Position numbers and translations under genes: made by a program | Shown: positions 19,946 to 30,059 of the stretch, piece after piece | Layout of the letters: the number at the start of each line of letters is the position of its first letter | How positions within the stretch are numbered: position 1 is the stretch's first letter | Source of the DNA: Ornithorhynchus anatinus | Taxonomy: Eukaryota; Chordata; Mammalia; Monotremata; Ornithorhynchidae | Direction of reading: 5' to 3' | Assembly (NCBI RefSeq): GCF_004115215.2 | Contig: NW_024396730.1 | Span: forward strand, 186,001 to 250,000 | Length of the DNA: 64,000 bases | Notes under the pieces: model-generated | Told to the model about the DNA's origin: nothing | Databases searched by the model: none | Seen by the model: the letters and a program-made list of their open reading frames with translations, nothing else

Positions 19946-20876
19946 CTAAGAGGGATTCAGGTTGGAAACAGGAGTGTCCCGTTTCCAAAATGTCCTCATT
20001 CTCCTGTCACCCTGAATTATCAAGAACGGACTCACGGCTGAGAAGGTGAAAGCCAACACCATGTGGCTGTTCACCAGCAGAGAGGACTTCTCTTTCATGT
20101 TTAGTAAGACACTGAGCATGATGGTCTGCCTCCCATAGAGGAGGACATAGAGGGTGACCAGGGCCACGACCCTCTTGGCCGCCCTGACCTCGGGCATTGC
20201 CCTGGAGGACCTTCTGGGCATGTGGAGGTGTTGGACCTGCCGGTGGTGCCTGTGCAGAATAAACACCATGTAGCTGCTGACCAAGCTCATGAGCACCACA
20301 AAGAACACATGATGGAGGAAGAGCACGGTGGCTATGAGCAGGGTGGTTTCTGCACTGATGCTGACTTTGGAGCAATATTTTTGGTCCAGCAAGAGTTGAA
20401 CACTGCTGCTATTCTGGGGGCCTGAAACATTCATGATCGCATCAAAAATCAATGAGCAGGCTGAGGCCCCAGGACAGGAGGCAGGAGGGGATGATGCACT
20501 GGGGCAACCTGGCTTTGAGAGTGGCCCACTGGGGTGTCCTGGGGCTGATGGTGATGGTCTGGACCACACTCAGGCGGCAGGTGCTGCAGATGGCCAGACT
20601 CCGGCCCACTCTGTACAGATATATGAGGATTTTACGGCCAACATTGCTCAGGAAATTCCTCAGTCCCCAAGCTGACAAGATCTCAGGCAATCCTCTGGTA
20701 AGAAGTACTATGGCGTTGGACAGGGCCAAGTGGAAGAGGATCAAGTCGGAGGAGCTGAGCTTCAGGCTGGCAGAGATCCTGTGGGTATAGAACAGGAGGA
20801 GGAAAATATTTCTTGAGACCCCAACGCCCATCTGTAATAGCAGCACAAAACCAATAGGAAGGTCAATGGCTTCCAT
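19946..20876 (-). pseudogene. V1R with a single homopolymer frameshift (near-intact)
   Basis: Reading from ATG at 20874-20876 gives 144 residues: MEAIDLPIGF, TM1, then TM2 SSSDLILFHLALSN (41-54), TM3 YRVGRSLAICSTCRLSVVQ (88-106) and TM4 CLLSWGLSLLIDF (132-144), followed by TGA. Removing one base from the run of five As at 20444-20448 (Ts on the coding strand) restores DAIMNVSGPQNSSS and continues to a stop at 19946. The result is exactly 309 residues, with the ECL2 sequon NSS (155-157), TM5 to HRHHRQVQHLH, the TM6 block EVRAAKRVVALVTLYVLLYGRQ and TM7 VLAFTFSAVSPFLII. No other lesion is visible, so this is either a very young pseudogene or an intact V1R with a sequence error. CRLS in TM3 is slightly unusual, since V1Rs more often have CLLS there. 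A pyrimidine tract and CAG lie 48 bases upstream. Confidence 0.9.
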
Positions 20877-20924
20877 TGTTGGACATTTCCCATTGGAAGA
20901 CTAGAAGGGCACCCGCAAAGCTTC

Positions 20925-20985
20925 CTGGTGGGGAGAAGTGAGAGAGAAAGAGAGAAAGTGAGTGACAAAGGACACTGAGGGAGAG
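20925..20985 (-). other. polypyrimidine tract and 3' splice site upstream of the V1R
   Basis: On the minus strand a run rich in CTCTCTTTCTCTCTC ends in CCCCACCAG|G. The AG corresponds to CT at 20925-20926, putting the exon start at 20924, 48 bases before the ATG. This fits the V1R plan of one coding exon with a spliced 5' leader. Confidence 0.55.
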
Positions 20986-21059
20986 AGACAGAGAGATCAT
21001 ACTTTTTAATAACAAAGCTATAAACCACTTTTTGTGGTATTTGTTATGTGCTTACTATA

Positions 21060-21345
21060 ATAAGAATAATAATAATTGTTGTTGTTGTTGTACTTATTAA
21101 GTGGTTACGGTGTTCCAGGTATTTTACTAAGCACAGGGGTATATAGGAGGTAATCAGGTTGGACACAGTCACTGTCCCACATAGGGGTCACAGTCTGAAT
21201 CCCTATTTTACAGACAAGGTAACTGAGACAGAGAAAAGTGAAGCGTCTAGCCCAAGCTTACCCAATAAACAAGTGGTGAATCCAAGATTAGAACCCAAGT
21301 CCGCTGAATCCCAGGTCCGCACTCTGTCCACTAATCCACACTGCT
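21060..21345 (-). mobile_element. Mon-1 SINE
   Basis: AAT/GTT-rich tail, GGGGTATATAGGAGGTAATC, head ending CCACTAATCCACACTGCTTA. Confidence 0.83.
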
Positions 21346-21426
21346 TACAAAACCAAATCAGTTCCAAATTTCTGGTCAGTTCTTCATTCCAAGCCAAAGA
21401 CAGTGCCCTGATGAATGCTTTGTGGA

Positions 21427-21600
21427 AAAAGAATAGCATGCTCTAGTGGAGAGCACATGGGCTCGGGAGACTGAAGAACCTGGGTTCTCATCCCGGATCA
21501 GCCAGTTGTCTGTGGTGTGACCTTGGGAAAGTCACTTTCCTTCTTGGTACCTCAGTTACTTCAATTGCAAAATGGGGATTATTGCTACCATTCCTAATGT
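21427..21600 (+). mobile_element. Mon-1, tail missing
   Basis: AGCATGCTCTAGTGGAGAGC head; stops at AAAATGGGGATTATTGC, where an L2 lies. Confidence 0.8.
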
Positions 21601-21724
21601 ATTCATTCATTCAGTAGTATTTATTAAGTGCTTACTACGTGCAGAGCACTGTATTAAGCGCTTGGAATGTATAATTCGGCAACAGATAGAGACAATACCT
21701 GCCCAATGACGGGCTCACAGTCTA
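21601..21724 (-). mobile_element. L2 3' end, TGAA subfamily
   Basis: ATTCATTCATTCAGTAGTAT to ATGACGGGCTCACAGTCTA. Confidence 0.85.
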
Positions 21725-22049
21725 TTTATCCTTTATTTTACTCTGTGATTAAATTAGAAGCTCGGGATTACTCAGAGTTGAGCTGGCCTTGACCAGCAGA
21801 GGAAACTCTGCCCATCAGTCACCACTCCCTACTAGTGCTAGAAGAAGTGCTTGTAATAATAAACGTGTCTCTGACATATCCACTCATATAAAATGCAGAG
21901 TCCATGAAGTTTTTCTTCCACACAGTCTACCCACGATAATCTTTCTGGACACTTGGAAGAACAGAGATGGAGTTGTGATTTATCCCATTACACCCATCTC
22001 CAACTCCAGTGACCAAAAACTTTGCCTTTTTCTCCCCATTATGGACCAA
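21725..22049. other. no recognisable gene or repeat
   Basis: A 95-codon frame (21789-22076) lies here but resembles nothing I know and runs into a Mon-1. Confidence 0.4.
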
Positions 22050-22318
22050 GGGGAAGCAGCATGCTCTAATGAATAGAACACAGGCCTGGGAGTCAGAAGG
22101 GCCTGGGTTCTAATCCCAAATCTAGGTCTTGTCTGCTGTGTGTCCTTGGGCAACTTCTCTGACCCTCCGTTACCTCATCTGTAAAAAAGAGATTTAGACC
22201 GTGAGCCCAATGTGGGACAGGGTCTGTGTCCAACCTGATGAGATTGTATTTACCCCAGGGTTTAGAACACTGCTTGACACATCACAAGCACTTAACGAAT
22301 ACCATCATCATTATAATC
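22050..22318 (+). mobile_element. Mon-1 SINE, full length
   Basis: GAAGCAGCATGCTCTAATGA head to an (ATC)n tail. Confidence 0.87.
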
Positions 22319-22397
22319 TGAGACTTATTTTAAGGGTCCTGCTGTCCAAGCTTGCCGTATAATAATAATTTTATCATCATCATAATTATTGTTGTAC

Positions 22398-22545
22398 TTT
22401 CATTCATTCACTCATTCAATCATATTTATTGAGAGCTTACTCGTTAAATGCTTACTATATGCCAAGCTCTGTACTACGTGCTGGGGTAAATACTAGTTCA
22501 TCAGGTCCCAAATGGAGATCACAGTGCAAGTAGGATGTAGAAAAG
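22398..22545 (-). mobile_element. L2 terminus fused to a Mon-1 3' half
   Basis: 22398-22443 is L2 (TCATTCATTCACTCATTCAA); 22444-22545 is Mon-1 (GCTTACTATATGCCAAGCTC). Confidence 0.75.
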
Positions 22546-22831
22546 GGAACCAGCATGGCCTAGTGGAAAGAGCCCAGGCCTGGAAGTCAGAGGACCTGGG
22601 TTTTAATCCCAGCTCGCCACCTGTCTGCCATTTGACATTGGGCAAGTTTCTGAACTTCTCTGGGCCTCAGGTACCTCATCTGGGAAATGCAGAAAAATCT
22701 TCCTCCCTCTAATCTAGCCTGTGAGCACTCAATGGGAAAGGGACTGCGCCCAACCTGATTACCTTGTATCTACCACAACACGTAGAACAGTGCTTGACAC
22801 ACTTGCAATAAAGCAAACAAACAAATAAAAA
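22546..22831 (+). mobile_element. Mon-1 SINE with A-rich tail
   Basis: CAGCATGGCCTAGTGGAAAG head; ends GCAAACAAACAAATAAAAAA rather than (ATT)n. Confidence 0.85.
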
Positions 22832-22983
22832 AGGTATTGAATCCCCATTTTACAGATGAGGGATGTGAGAAATGAAGCGACTTGTCCAAGGTCACACAGG
22901 AGGTAACTGGAAGAGCCAGGGTTAGAACCCAGGTCCTCTGTCTCCCGGACCCATGCTCTTTCCTTTAGCCCCCACTGCTTCTC
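22832..22983 (-). mobile_element. Mon-1, head half
   Basis: GGTATTGAATCCCCATTTTA to CCCCACTGCTTCTC. Confidence 0.82.
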
Positions 22984-23125
22984 CAAGGGGCTGCATCTTG
23001 GTCCACATGGAAAATCAAATAGAGACCACCAGTCACTGGACAGTGACATCACAGTGGAAGGAGCCCACTGAGCATGCTCAGTCCTCCCTGGCCAGCCCCT
23101 GCCCCAAACTAGGGCTTTACCTCCA

Positions 23126-23221
23126 TCAATCAATCAGTGGCATTTATTGAGCACTTACCATGTGCAGAGCACTGTACTAAGTACTTAGGAGAGAACAATG
23201 GAATGGAGTTGGTAGACACAC
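23126..23221 (-). mobile_element. L2 3' end, TTGA subfamily
   Basis: ATCAATCAATCAGTGGCATT to GGAGTTGGTAGACACA. Confidence 0.82.
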
Positions 23222-23224
23222 ATT

Positions 23225-23324
23225 TGGGACATCTCTGGAAAGGCCCATTTCCCCCTCCCTGTTGTCCCGGCTATTTGACAAGTTGAGCCTCGAGTTTCCC
23301 CAGATGGTCTGTTGATAATTCACC
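23225..23324 (+). repeat. unclassified approximately 100-bp module, copy 1
   Basis: TGGGACATCTCTGGAAAGG to GATAATTCACC. It matches 24040-24141 at about 80% by eye and is neither Mon-1 nor L2. Confidence 0.75.
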
Positions 23325-23630
23325 CCTCCCATCCTCCCAAAAGTGAAGACCCCTGACGTGCCCATCCCACTCTTCACTACTCTGAGAGAAGAGCACAGAT
23401 CTGAGGGATGAGGGTCACCCGACCTGGGAAGTGAAGGGAGGTTGACAGGGAGAGTTGGTTTCATCATGTACAACTAGCCAGGAGGGGAGGGATAAGAGCA
23501 GGTCCTGAGGATGGTGAGGTTGAGGAGGGGTTGACTGAGAAGAAGGAGGACGAGAAGGAAGAGTGAGAGACTGGAGAAGATCTGACTTCAGCTGGGTTGG
23601 ACAGGACACATTTACCTCCGTCACTGTGTG

Positions 23631-23752
23631 CCCCAGGTAACTGAGGCACAGAAACATTTTGTGATCCAGGATTATGCAACAGGCAAGTGGTGGAGTCAGG
23701 ATTAAAACCCTGGTCCTCTGATTCCCAGCTCCATGCTCTTTCCACAAGGCAC
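23631..23752 (-). mobile_element. Mon-1, head half
   Basis: CCCCAGGTAACTGAGGCACA to CATGCTCTTTCCACAAGG. Confidence 0.78.
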
Positions 23753-23960
23753 ATTCCCAGGGCTGACCTGACATTACCCATATCCCACAGTCTCACTTAA
23801 GACCACCGGAGAAACACTGCCACCCTGAATCCCCACTTTCTAAGTCTGGGCTCTGTCCTTACCTATCTCCTTCACTCACACTGCAGATTGATTCTAAGGC
23901 TGAGACAACTCCTTATCAGCCCCTCTTCTCATCTCTTCCCCTCCCCCAGAGAGTCATTAA

Positions 23961-24001
23961 TATATGTGTGTATGTTTGTGAGTTTGTGTGTGTGTGTGTG
24001 A
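23961..24001 (+). repeat. (GT)n-rich run
   Basis: Imperfect TATG/TTTG start, then a pure TG run. Confidence 0.9.
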
Positions 24002-24039
24002 GGGAAGGACTGAGCTTCAATTTGTTCTGACCTACCAAC

Positions 24040-24141
24040 TGGGACATCCCCGGAAAGGCCTAATTCCCCTTCCCTATTGTCCCGACAACTTGACAAGTCG
24101 AGCCTCGAGTTTTCCCCGGAATGGTCCACTGATAATTCACC
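24040..24141 (+). repeat. unclassified approximately 100-bp module, copy 2
   Basis: Shares AAGGCC, TATTGTCCCGAC, CTTGACAAGTCGAGCCTCGA and CTGATAATTCACC with copy 1. Confidence 0.75.
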
Positions 24142-24233
24142 TTCCAAGACAATGTCAGCCTCAGTGCTATGTCTGGCTGCTCCAAGATACCTCGTGGCTC
24201 CCACTCTCACCGGCTCAGCTGTAAGCCCAGGCT

Positions 24234-24239
24234 GTGTGA

Positions 24240-24271
<32 letters not shown>

Positions 24272-24277
24272 TGTGAT
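24234..24277 (+). repeat. (GT)n microsatellite
   Basis: About 40 bases of TG, directly before the L2 tail at 24284. Confidence 0.93.
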
Positions 24278-24283
24278 ATATTC

Positions 24284-25523
24284 ATACATTCATTCATTCA
24301 ATAGTATTTATTGAACGCTTACTGTGTGCAGAGCACTGTACTAAGCGCTTGGAATGTACAATTCGGCAACAGATAGAGGCAATCCCTGCCCAATAACAGG
24401 CTCAAAGTCTAAACGGGGGAGACAGACAACAAAGCAAAACAGAACAACACAAAACAAGAAAACATCATCAAGATAAATAGAATTAAAGAGATATACACCT
24501 CATTAACAAAATAAATAGGGTAATAATATATACAAATGAGCATAGTGCTGAGGGGAGGGGAAGGGGGAAGGGCAGAGGGTGGGAAGGGGAGGAGGAGCAG
24601 GGGGAAAAGGGGCTTCAGTCTGGAAAGGCCTCCTGGAGGAGGTGAGCTCTCAATAGGGCTTTGAAGAGGGGAAGAGATTTAGTTTGGTGGTTGTGAGGAG
24701 GTAGGGCATTCCAGGAGAGCGGTAGGACGTGGGCCAGGGGTCGATGGTGGGAGAGGTGCGAATGGGGGACCGTGAGGGGTTGAGCGGCAGAGGAGCAGAG
24801 CATACGGGTTGGGCAGTAGAAAGAGAGAAGGGAGGGGAGGTAGGATGGATGGGGCAAGGTGATGGAGAGTTATGAAGCCAAGAGTGAGGAGTTTTTGTTT
24901 CATGCTAAGGTTGATGGGCAACCACTGGAGATTTTTGAGGAGGGGAGTGACATGCCCAGAGCATTTCTGTAGGAAGATGATCCGGGCAGCGGAATGAGGA
25001 ATAGACTGGAGTGGGGAGAAACAGGAGGAAGGGAGATCAGAGAGGAGGCTGACACAATAATCCAGTCGGGATATTATGAGAGCTTGTACCAGCAGGATAG
25101 TTGTTTGGATGGAGAGGAAAGGGCAGATCTTGGCGATATTGTAAAGGTGAGACCGGCAGATGTTGGTGATGGATTGGATGTGTGGGGTGAATGAGAGAGC
25201 TGAGTCAAAGATGACACCAAGGTTGCGGGCCTGTGAGACGGGAAGGATAGTTGTGCCGTCCACAGTGACAGGAAAGTCAGGGAGAGGACAGGGTTTGGGA
25301 GGGAAGATAAGGAGCTCAGTTTTAGACATGTTGAGTTTTAAGTGGCGGGCAAACATCCAGGTGGAGATGTCATAGAGGCAGGAGGAGATACCAGCCTGGA
25401 GGGAGGAGGAGGAGAGAGCAGGGGAGGAGATGTAGATTTGGGTGTCATCTGCATAGAGATGATAGTTGAAGCCGTGGGAGCGAATGAGTTCACCAAGGGA
25501 GTGAGTATAGATGGAGAACAGAA
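24284..25523 (-). mobile_element. L2 LINE, 5'-truncated, RT C-terminal half
   Basis: The minus-strand 225-residue open frame (24679-25356) starts [22 protein letters not shown] and runs to HHLAPS.. before a frame change into [21 protein letters not shown]. Upstream of it [15 protein letters not shown] is readable at about 25435-25480, so the catalytic motif is preserved. Younger and less damaged than the other minus copies. Confidence 0.9.
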
Positions 25524-25724
25524 ATCTGCCACTTGTCTGCTGTGTGACCTTGGGGAAGTCACTTGACTTCTCTGGGCCTCAGTTCCCTCACCTGTAAAAT
25601 GGGGATTAAGACTGCGAGTCCCATGTTGGTCATGGACTGCATCTAATCTGATTAGCTTGTACCTACCCCATCATTTAGAACTGTACCTGGCACATAGTAA
25701 GCATTTAAGAATTGCCATTAAAAT
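25524..25724 (+). mobile_element. Mon-1, head missing
   Basis: ATCTGCCACTTGTCTGCTGT to AGCATTTAAGAATTGCCATT; an ATGA/ATTG tail follows. Confidence 0.82.
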
Positions 25725-25963
25725 AAATGAATGAATAAAAACAATGATTGATTGATTAATTAAAAGGAGGAGGTGCTGGATTGCCTCTTGCGGATGGAAT
25801 TATGTTAAAGCAGCTGCTTTGACTTTTTACTTTTTGGGTGCTAAAGTGAGCCTCCTGAACTGGGGATCCCACGGTAGCCTGAGGGACAAGGCTGTTGCTA
25901 CCCATTGCTGGTTTCATCAGTGCCAGAGAGCCGACGTTGTCACAACTCATTACCAAAGTGCAC

Positions 25964-26105
25964 TGGGGAGGGAAGGAAGGAAGGGAGGAAGGGAGGAAGG
26001 GAGGAAGGGAGGATGGGAGGATGGGAGGAAGGAAGGAAGGGAGGAAGGGAGGATGGGAGGATGGGAGGAAGGAAGGAAGGGAGGAAGGGAGGGAGGGAGG
26101 GAGGA
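25964..26105 (+). repeat. GGAA/GGGA/GGAT array
   Basis: A degenerate tetranucleotide array with two copies of a higher-order block (GGATGGGAGGATGGGAGG plus GGAAGG steps). Confidence 0.93.
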
Positions 26106-26190
26106 CAGACACTAAAATAAATAAAAATTTGTGGGTATGTACATAAGTGCTGTGGAGCTTAGTGTGGGGTAAGTATCAAGCCCTGGTGCT

Positions 26191-26468
26191 AGAAAAGCAG
26201 CGTGGCTCAGTGGAAAAAGCATGGGCTTGGGAGTCAGAGGGCATGGGTTCTAATTCCACCCCTGATGCTTGTCTGCTGTGTGACCTAGGGGAAGTCACTT
26301 GACTTCTCTGGGCCTCAGTTATCTCATCTGTAAAATGGAAATTAAGACTGTGAGCCCCACGTGGGACAACCTGATCACCTTTTACGCCCCCCACCCCCAG
26401 CGCTTAGAACAGTGCTTGGCACATAGTAAGTGCTTAACAAATACCATTCTTATTATTATAATTGTTAT
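26191..26468 (+). mobile_element. Mon-1 SINE, full length, short-body type
   Basis: AAAGCAGCGTGGCTCAGTGG head; body CCCCACGTGGGACAACCTGA; C-run at 26386-26398. Confidence 0.88.
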
Positions 26469-26746
26469 AGTCTATTAGCTATTCAAAAATTTGGATGCTT
26501 TAATAGTCATTTGAAAAGCAAAAAATTCATCTAATACATCTGGTGTTACATTGGATTATTTAAGATTATACAATGCTGGCTGTTGGGTTTTTTTTTACTT
26601 TTTAAATAACTTTTTTTATTACAGCTAAAACAATGATCAATAATAATGTCACTGTAGTGGAATTTAACTTGGGCACCTTGAAAATGTGAAAAATGTATTC
26701 AGCTTCAATGACAATGGCACTAAGGTTCAATTATTTAAAGCTGGGA
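26469..26746. other. AT-rich sequence without recognisable features
   Basis: No coding or repeat signature. Confidence 0.45.
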
Positions 26747-26893
26747 GTATAATAATCACAATAATTATCATATTTTTTAAGCACTTACTATGTGGCAAGT
26801 ATTATACCAACTGCTGGGATAGACACGAGATAATCAGGTCAGATACAGCCCCTGTCCCACATGAGGTTTGCTCTCTAAGTAGGAGGGAGAAGA
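26747..26893 (-). mobile_element. Mon-1 3' half
   Basis: TTTAAGCACTTACTATGTGG to CTAAGTAGGAGGGAGAAGAG. Confidence 0.78.
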
Positions 26894-27312
26894 GCTACTG
26901 AAGAGAGTATGGAAAATTTTTGTGATGTTCTCCTCTAAATAACTGAGGTGATATGTAGCTTGAGAGAGCGGTATAATTAAGTTTTTTTGTATTTAGATAA
27001 TCTGGTTGTCTTTACGCCTCTCCCCTTCCCCCATTATCCCCCAAGTGAGTCTACTTTTCACAGGTACCACCTTTGCATGTTGTGCCCAGGGCAGGGGGAC
27101 TGGGCTGAGATTTTAATATGGTAGGACACAGGCTTCATAAAGATATCATTTTTGTACCTTTTCATGCTTGACTGGAAAACTTTGAAATCTTGTCAGAGAA
27201 CTGGAATGAACAATCCTGGAGCCTAGCTCAAAAGGTTACTACATTAGGGCATGGAATGAATGTCTCTGTCTGGCCTTTCTTGCTAGTGGAAGATGATGAA
27301 TTCCTTCATTGC
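26894..27312. other. no recognisable gene or repeat
   Basis: About 420 bases of unique-looking sequence between Mon-1 copies. Confidence 0.45.
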
Positions 27313-27562
27313 AGTCTCAGTGGAAAGAGCATGGGCTTTGGAGTCAGGGCTCATGAGTTCGAATCCCAGCTCTGCCACTTGTCGGCTGTGTGACTGTGGG
27401 TAAGTCACTTAACTTCTCTGTGCCTCAGTTCCCTCATCTGTAAAATGGGGATTAAGACTGTGAGCCCCACGTGGGACAACCTGATTCCCCTATGTCTACC
27501 CCAGCGCTTAGAACAGTGCTCGGCACATAGTAAGCGCTTAACAAATACCAACATTATTATTA
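27313..27562 (+). mobile_element. Mon-1 SINE, young type
   Basis: Box B GAGTTCGAATCCC; short body; ends AACAAATACCAACATTATT. The head is cut at GTCTCAGTGG. Confidence 0.88.
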
Positions 27563-27615
27563 GTGCAGGAATCAGAATTTTTTTCAAGATGTCCTGGACG
27601 TCTAGTTTCTAAACT

Positions 27616-27887
27616 AGAAGCAGTGTGGTGTAGTGGATAGAGCACGGGCCTGGGAGTCAGAAGGTTCCAATCCCGGCTCTGCCACTTGTCTGCTGTGTGA
27701 CCTTGGGCAAGTCACTTAACTTCTCTGTGCCTCCGTCACCACATCTATAAAATGGGTATTGAGACTGTGAGCCCACACGGTACAGGGACTGTGTCCAGCC
27801 CAACATGCTTGTGTCCACCCCAGTGCTAAGTATAGTGCCTGGCAAATAGTAAGTGCTTAACAAATACTGTAATTATTATTATTATCA
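27616..27887 (+). mobile_element. Mon-1 SINE, full length
   Basis: GAAGCAGTGTGGTGTAGTGG head; a small deletion removes the GACCTGGG stretch before box B. Confidence 0.87.
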
Positions 27888-28171
27888 TTTTACAGATGAG
27901 GAAACTGAGATGCACAGAAATGAAGATACTTGACCAGGGTTACCCAGCTGGCAAGTGGAAGAGCCAGGATTAGAACCCAGGTCCTCGAACTCCCAGTTCC
28001 GTGCTCTTCCCACCTCGTTTTGACTTGTAGACTGTAGACTCTACGTTCATTGTGAGCAGGGAACATATCTACCAACTCTGTTATAGTGCACTCTCCCACG
28101 AACTTAGTACTGTGTTCTGCACTCAGTAAGCACTCAATAAATACCATGGATTGATCGATGGATGAATGATT
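27888..28171 (-). mobile_element. Mon-1 head half abutting a plus-strand L2 end
   Basis: 27888-28013 is Mon-1 (minus). 28015-28171 is an L2 3' end (+), ending GGATTGATCGATGGATG, 29 bases from the OR stop codon. Confidence 0.8.
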
Positions 28172-28199
28172 CTCGAGGGACTGAATAGACTCACTTCCT

Positions 28200-29129
28200 T
28201 CAGAAGACGCTTATCTTTCTGCACACATTCTTAAAGGCTTGTCTCACCTGCTGGTTTCTCAAGGCATAAATAAAGGGATTCAACAAGGGGGCCACTGAAG
28301 TGTTCAGAACAGCCACCCCCTTATTGAAAGCTGCAGCATCTTTCACAGAGGGATTGACGTACATGAAGATACAACTGCCGTAGGACAGGGCGACGACGAT
28401 TAGGTGGGAAGAACAAGTGGAAAAGGCCTTCTTCCTCTGCTGGACGGAGGGAATTCTCAAAATGGTCCAGAGGATGTAGGCGTAGGACAGGATTACTAAC
28501 GCCAAGGTCAAGATCAGCGTGACTACAGCAAGGACCAGCTCCATCATCTCAATGACGTGTGTGTCCGAGCAGGCGAGTTGAAGCAAGATGGTGTAGTCAC
28601 AGCAGTAATGGTTGATGACGTTGGCTCCACAGAAAGGGAGCATGCTGGTCATGATGTGCGGCCCAGAGACGACGAGGAAACCGGAGACCCAAGAGCAGAA
28701 GACGAGCAGAACACAAATCCTCCTGCTCATGATGGTTGTGTATTCCAGGGGCCTGCAGATTGCGACATAGCGGTCCAGGGACATGGCCGCGAGGAGGTAG
28801 AACTCAGTTGCCCCCAAGAGAATGGCGAAAAAATACTGTGTGAAGCAGCCAGCGAAGGATATGGTCTTGTCCCCGGTGCCGATGTTGACCAGCATTTTGG
28901 GAACAAAGACAGAGGTGAAGGAGATCTCCAGGAAAGAGAAGTTGCGGAGAAAGAAGTACATAGGGGTGTGAAGGTGGGGATCCAGCAGGGTGAGGGTGAT
29001 GATGGTCAGATTGCCAGTGATGCTCAATGCGTAAGTGAGCAAAAGAAAGAGGAAAAGCACATCTTGGAATTCTGGATCACTTGTCAGTCCGAGTAGGATG
29101 AATTCTTTCACCGTTGTCTGGTTTTCCAT
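28200..29129 (-). CDS. olfactory receptor, OR6C-like (class II)
   Basis: Intact 309-residue odorant GPCR, the usual length, which would signal through G-olf in olfactory cilia. Landmarks: N-terminal sequon NQT (3-5), GN in TM1 (39-40), [11 protein letters not shown] (53-63), TM3 cysteine C95, [10 protein letters not shown] (116-125), the ECL2 cysteines C167, C177 and C187, SY in TM5 (215-216), KAFSTCSSH (234-242) and [12 protein letters not shown] (284-294). The blocks [61 protein letters not shown] and [18 protein letters not shown] are those of the OR6C subfamily, recognised by memory rather than alignment. L118 in place of the common Y (MSYDRY) is the only motif change. The ATG at 29129 gives the canonical MENQT start. 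A possible acceptor (..CAATGCCAG) lies about 15 bases upstream. No disabling change is seen. A complementary-strand open frame over the same DNA is a shadow. Confidence 0.95.
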   Translation of the reverse strand: MENQTTVKEFILLGLTSDPEFQDVLFLFLLLTYALSITGNLTIITLTLLDPHLHTPMYFFLRNFSFLEISFTSVFVPKMLVNIGTGDKTISFAGCFTQYFFAILLGATEFYLLAAMSLDRYVAICRPLEYTTIMSRRICVLLVFCSWVSGFLVVSGPHIMTSMLPFCGANVINHYCCDYTILLQLACSDTHVIEMMELVLAVVTLILTLALVILSYAYILWTILRIPSVQQRKKAFSTCSSHLIVVALSYGSCIFMYVNPSVKDAAAFNKGVAVLNTSVAPLLNPFIYALRNQQVRQAFKNVCRKISVF

Positions 29130-29226
29130 AATGGAGTCCTGCTGGCATTGAGTGAAAAATCGAGAAAGGTTTGAGAATGCAAGTGGAAGAAGAATTAAAA
29201 TGTCAGTGGAGTAGCAAAAGTCTCAA

Positions 29227-29510
29227 GTGGCTTATTGGATAGAGCACAGGTCTGGGAGTCAGAAGGACCTGGGTTCTAATCCCAGCTCTGCCACATGTCT
29301 GCTGTGTGACCTTGGGCAAGCTACTTAACTTCTCTGGGCCTCAGTTACCTCAACTGCAAAAAGTAGGGATTAAGAGTGTGAGCCAATGTGGGCCAGGAAC
29401 TGTGTCCAACTTGATTAACTTTCATCTACCCCCCATGCTTAGAATAGTGATTGGCACATAGTAAGCACTTAACCAGTACCACAATTATTATTATTATTAC
29501 TATCATTATT
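29227..29510 (+). mobile_element. Mon-1 SINE
   Basis: GTGGCTTATTGGATAGAGCA head. Its tail (from 29455) is the outer end of the inverted-duplication arm. Lies about 100 bases upstream of the OR6C-like ATG. Confidence 0.85.
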
Positions 29511-29738
29511 CATTGGAGTTGGTAGACATGTTCCCTGCTCACAGTGATCTTACAGCCTGGAGTTTGCAGTCTTCACATTCTAAATTCCTCCCTGCCCTCA
29601 AATCACATGTTCTTTTCTCCTCTTAATTGTCCCTCACTCTCAACTCTCCCATCTTAAACCAATTGCTCACACACTTCCCACTTTCTGGGGACTCCTATCT
29701 GCTTCAAATCTGCCAGACCATAATATATAATAATATAT
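29455..29738 (+). repeat. inverted duplication, left arm
   Basis: About 284 bases that reappear reverse-complemented at 31386-31671 with only a few differences, for example GACATGTTCCC here and GACAGTTCCC there, plus a shorter ATT run here. The arm runs from the tail of a Mon-1, through an L2 3' scrap, to unique sequence ending CTGCCAGACCATAATATATA. Confidence 0.93.
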
Positions 29739-30044
29739 TAATGGCATTTGTTAAGCACTTACTATGTCTCAAGCAATATACTGAGCAATGGGGTCAATAC
29801 AAGATGATCAGGTTGGGCACAGTCCCTGTCCCACAGTCTAAGTTGGAGTCCATGTTGCTCCGCGAATTCAAAGCAAGATCCTCCAGGATGCACTTTAACA
29901 AAAATTTTCTATATTTAATTGTGTTATTGGATAAGTGCTTACCGTGTGCCAAGCACTGTACTAAGCACTAGGGAAGATACAAAATAATCAGGTCCCGCAA
30001 AGAGCTCACAGTCTGAAGTAGGAGGGAAAACAAGTTCTGAATCT
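29738..30044 (-). mobile_element. two Mon-1 3' fragments
   Basis: 29738-29853 (TAATGGCATTTGTTAAGCAC..) and 29922-30044 (TAAGTGCTTACCGTGTGCC..), separated by about 70 unique bases. Confidence 0.77.
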
Positions 30045-30059
30045 GGATTACTGAATCAG

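Noticed and set aside
24679-25356. 225-codon frame as a host gene
   Set aside because: It is the C-terminal half of L2 RT; several other copies in the window share the sequence.
28557-29096. 179-codon frame antisense to the OR6C-like gene (and similar ones at 50642-51388, 59087-59467, 20433-20790)
   Set aside because: Opposite-strand shadows of conserved receptor coding sequence; no family resemblance.
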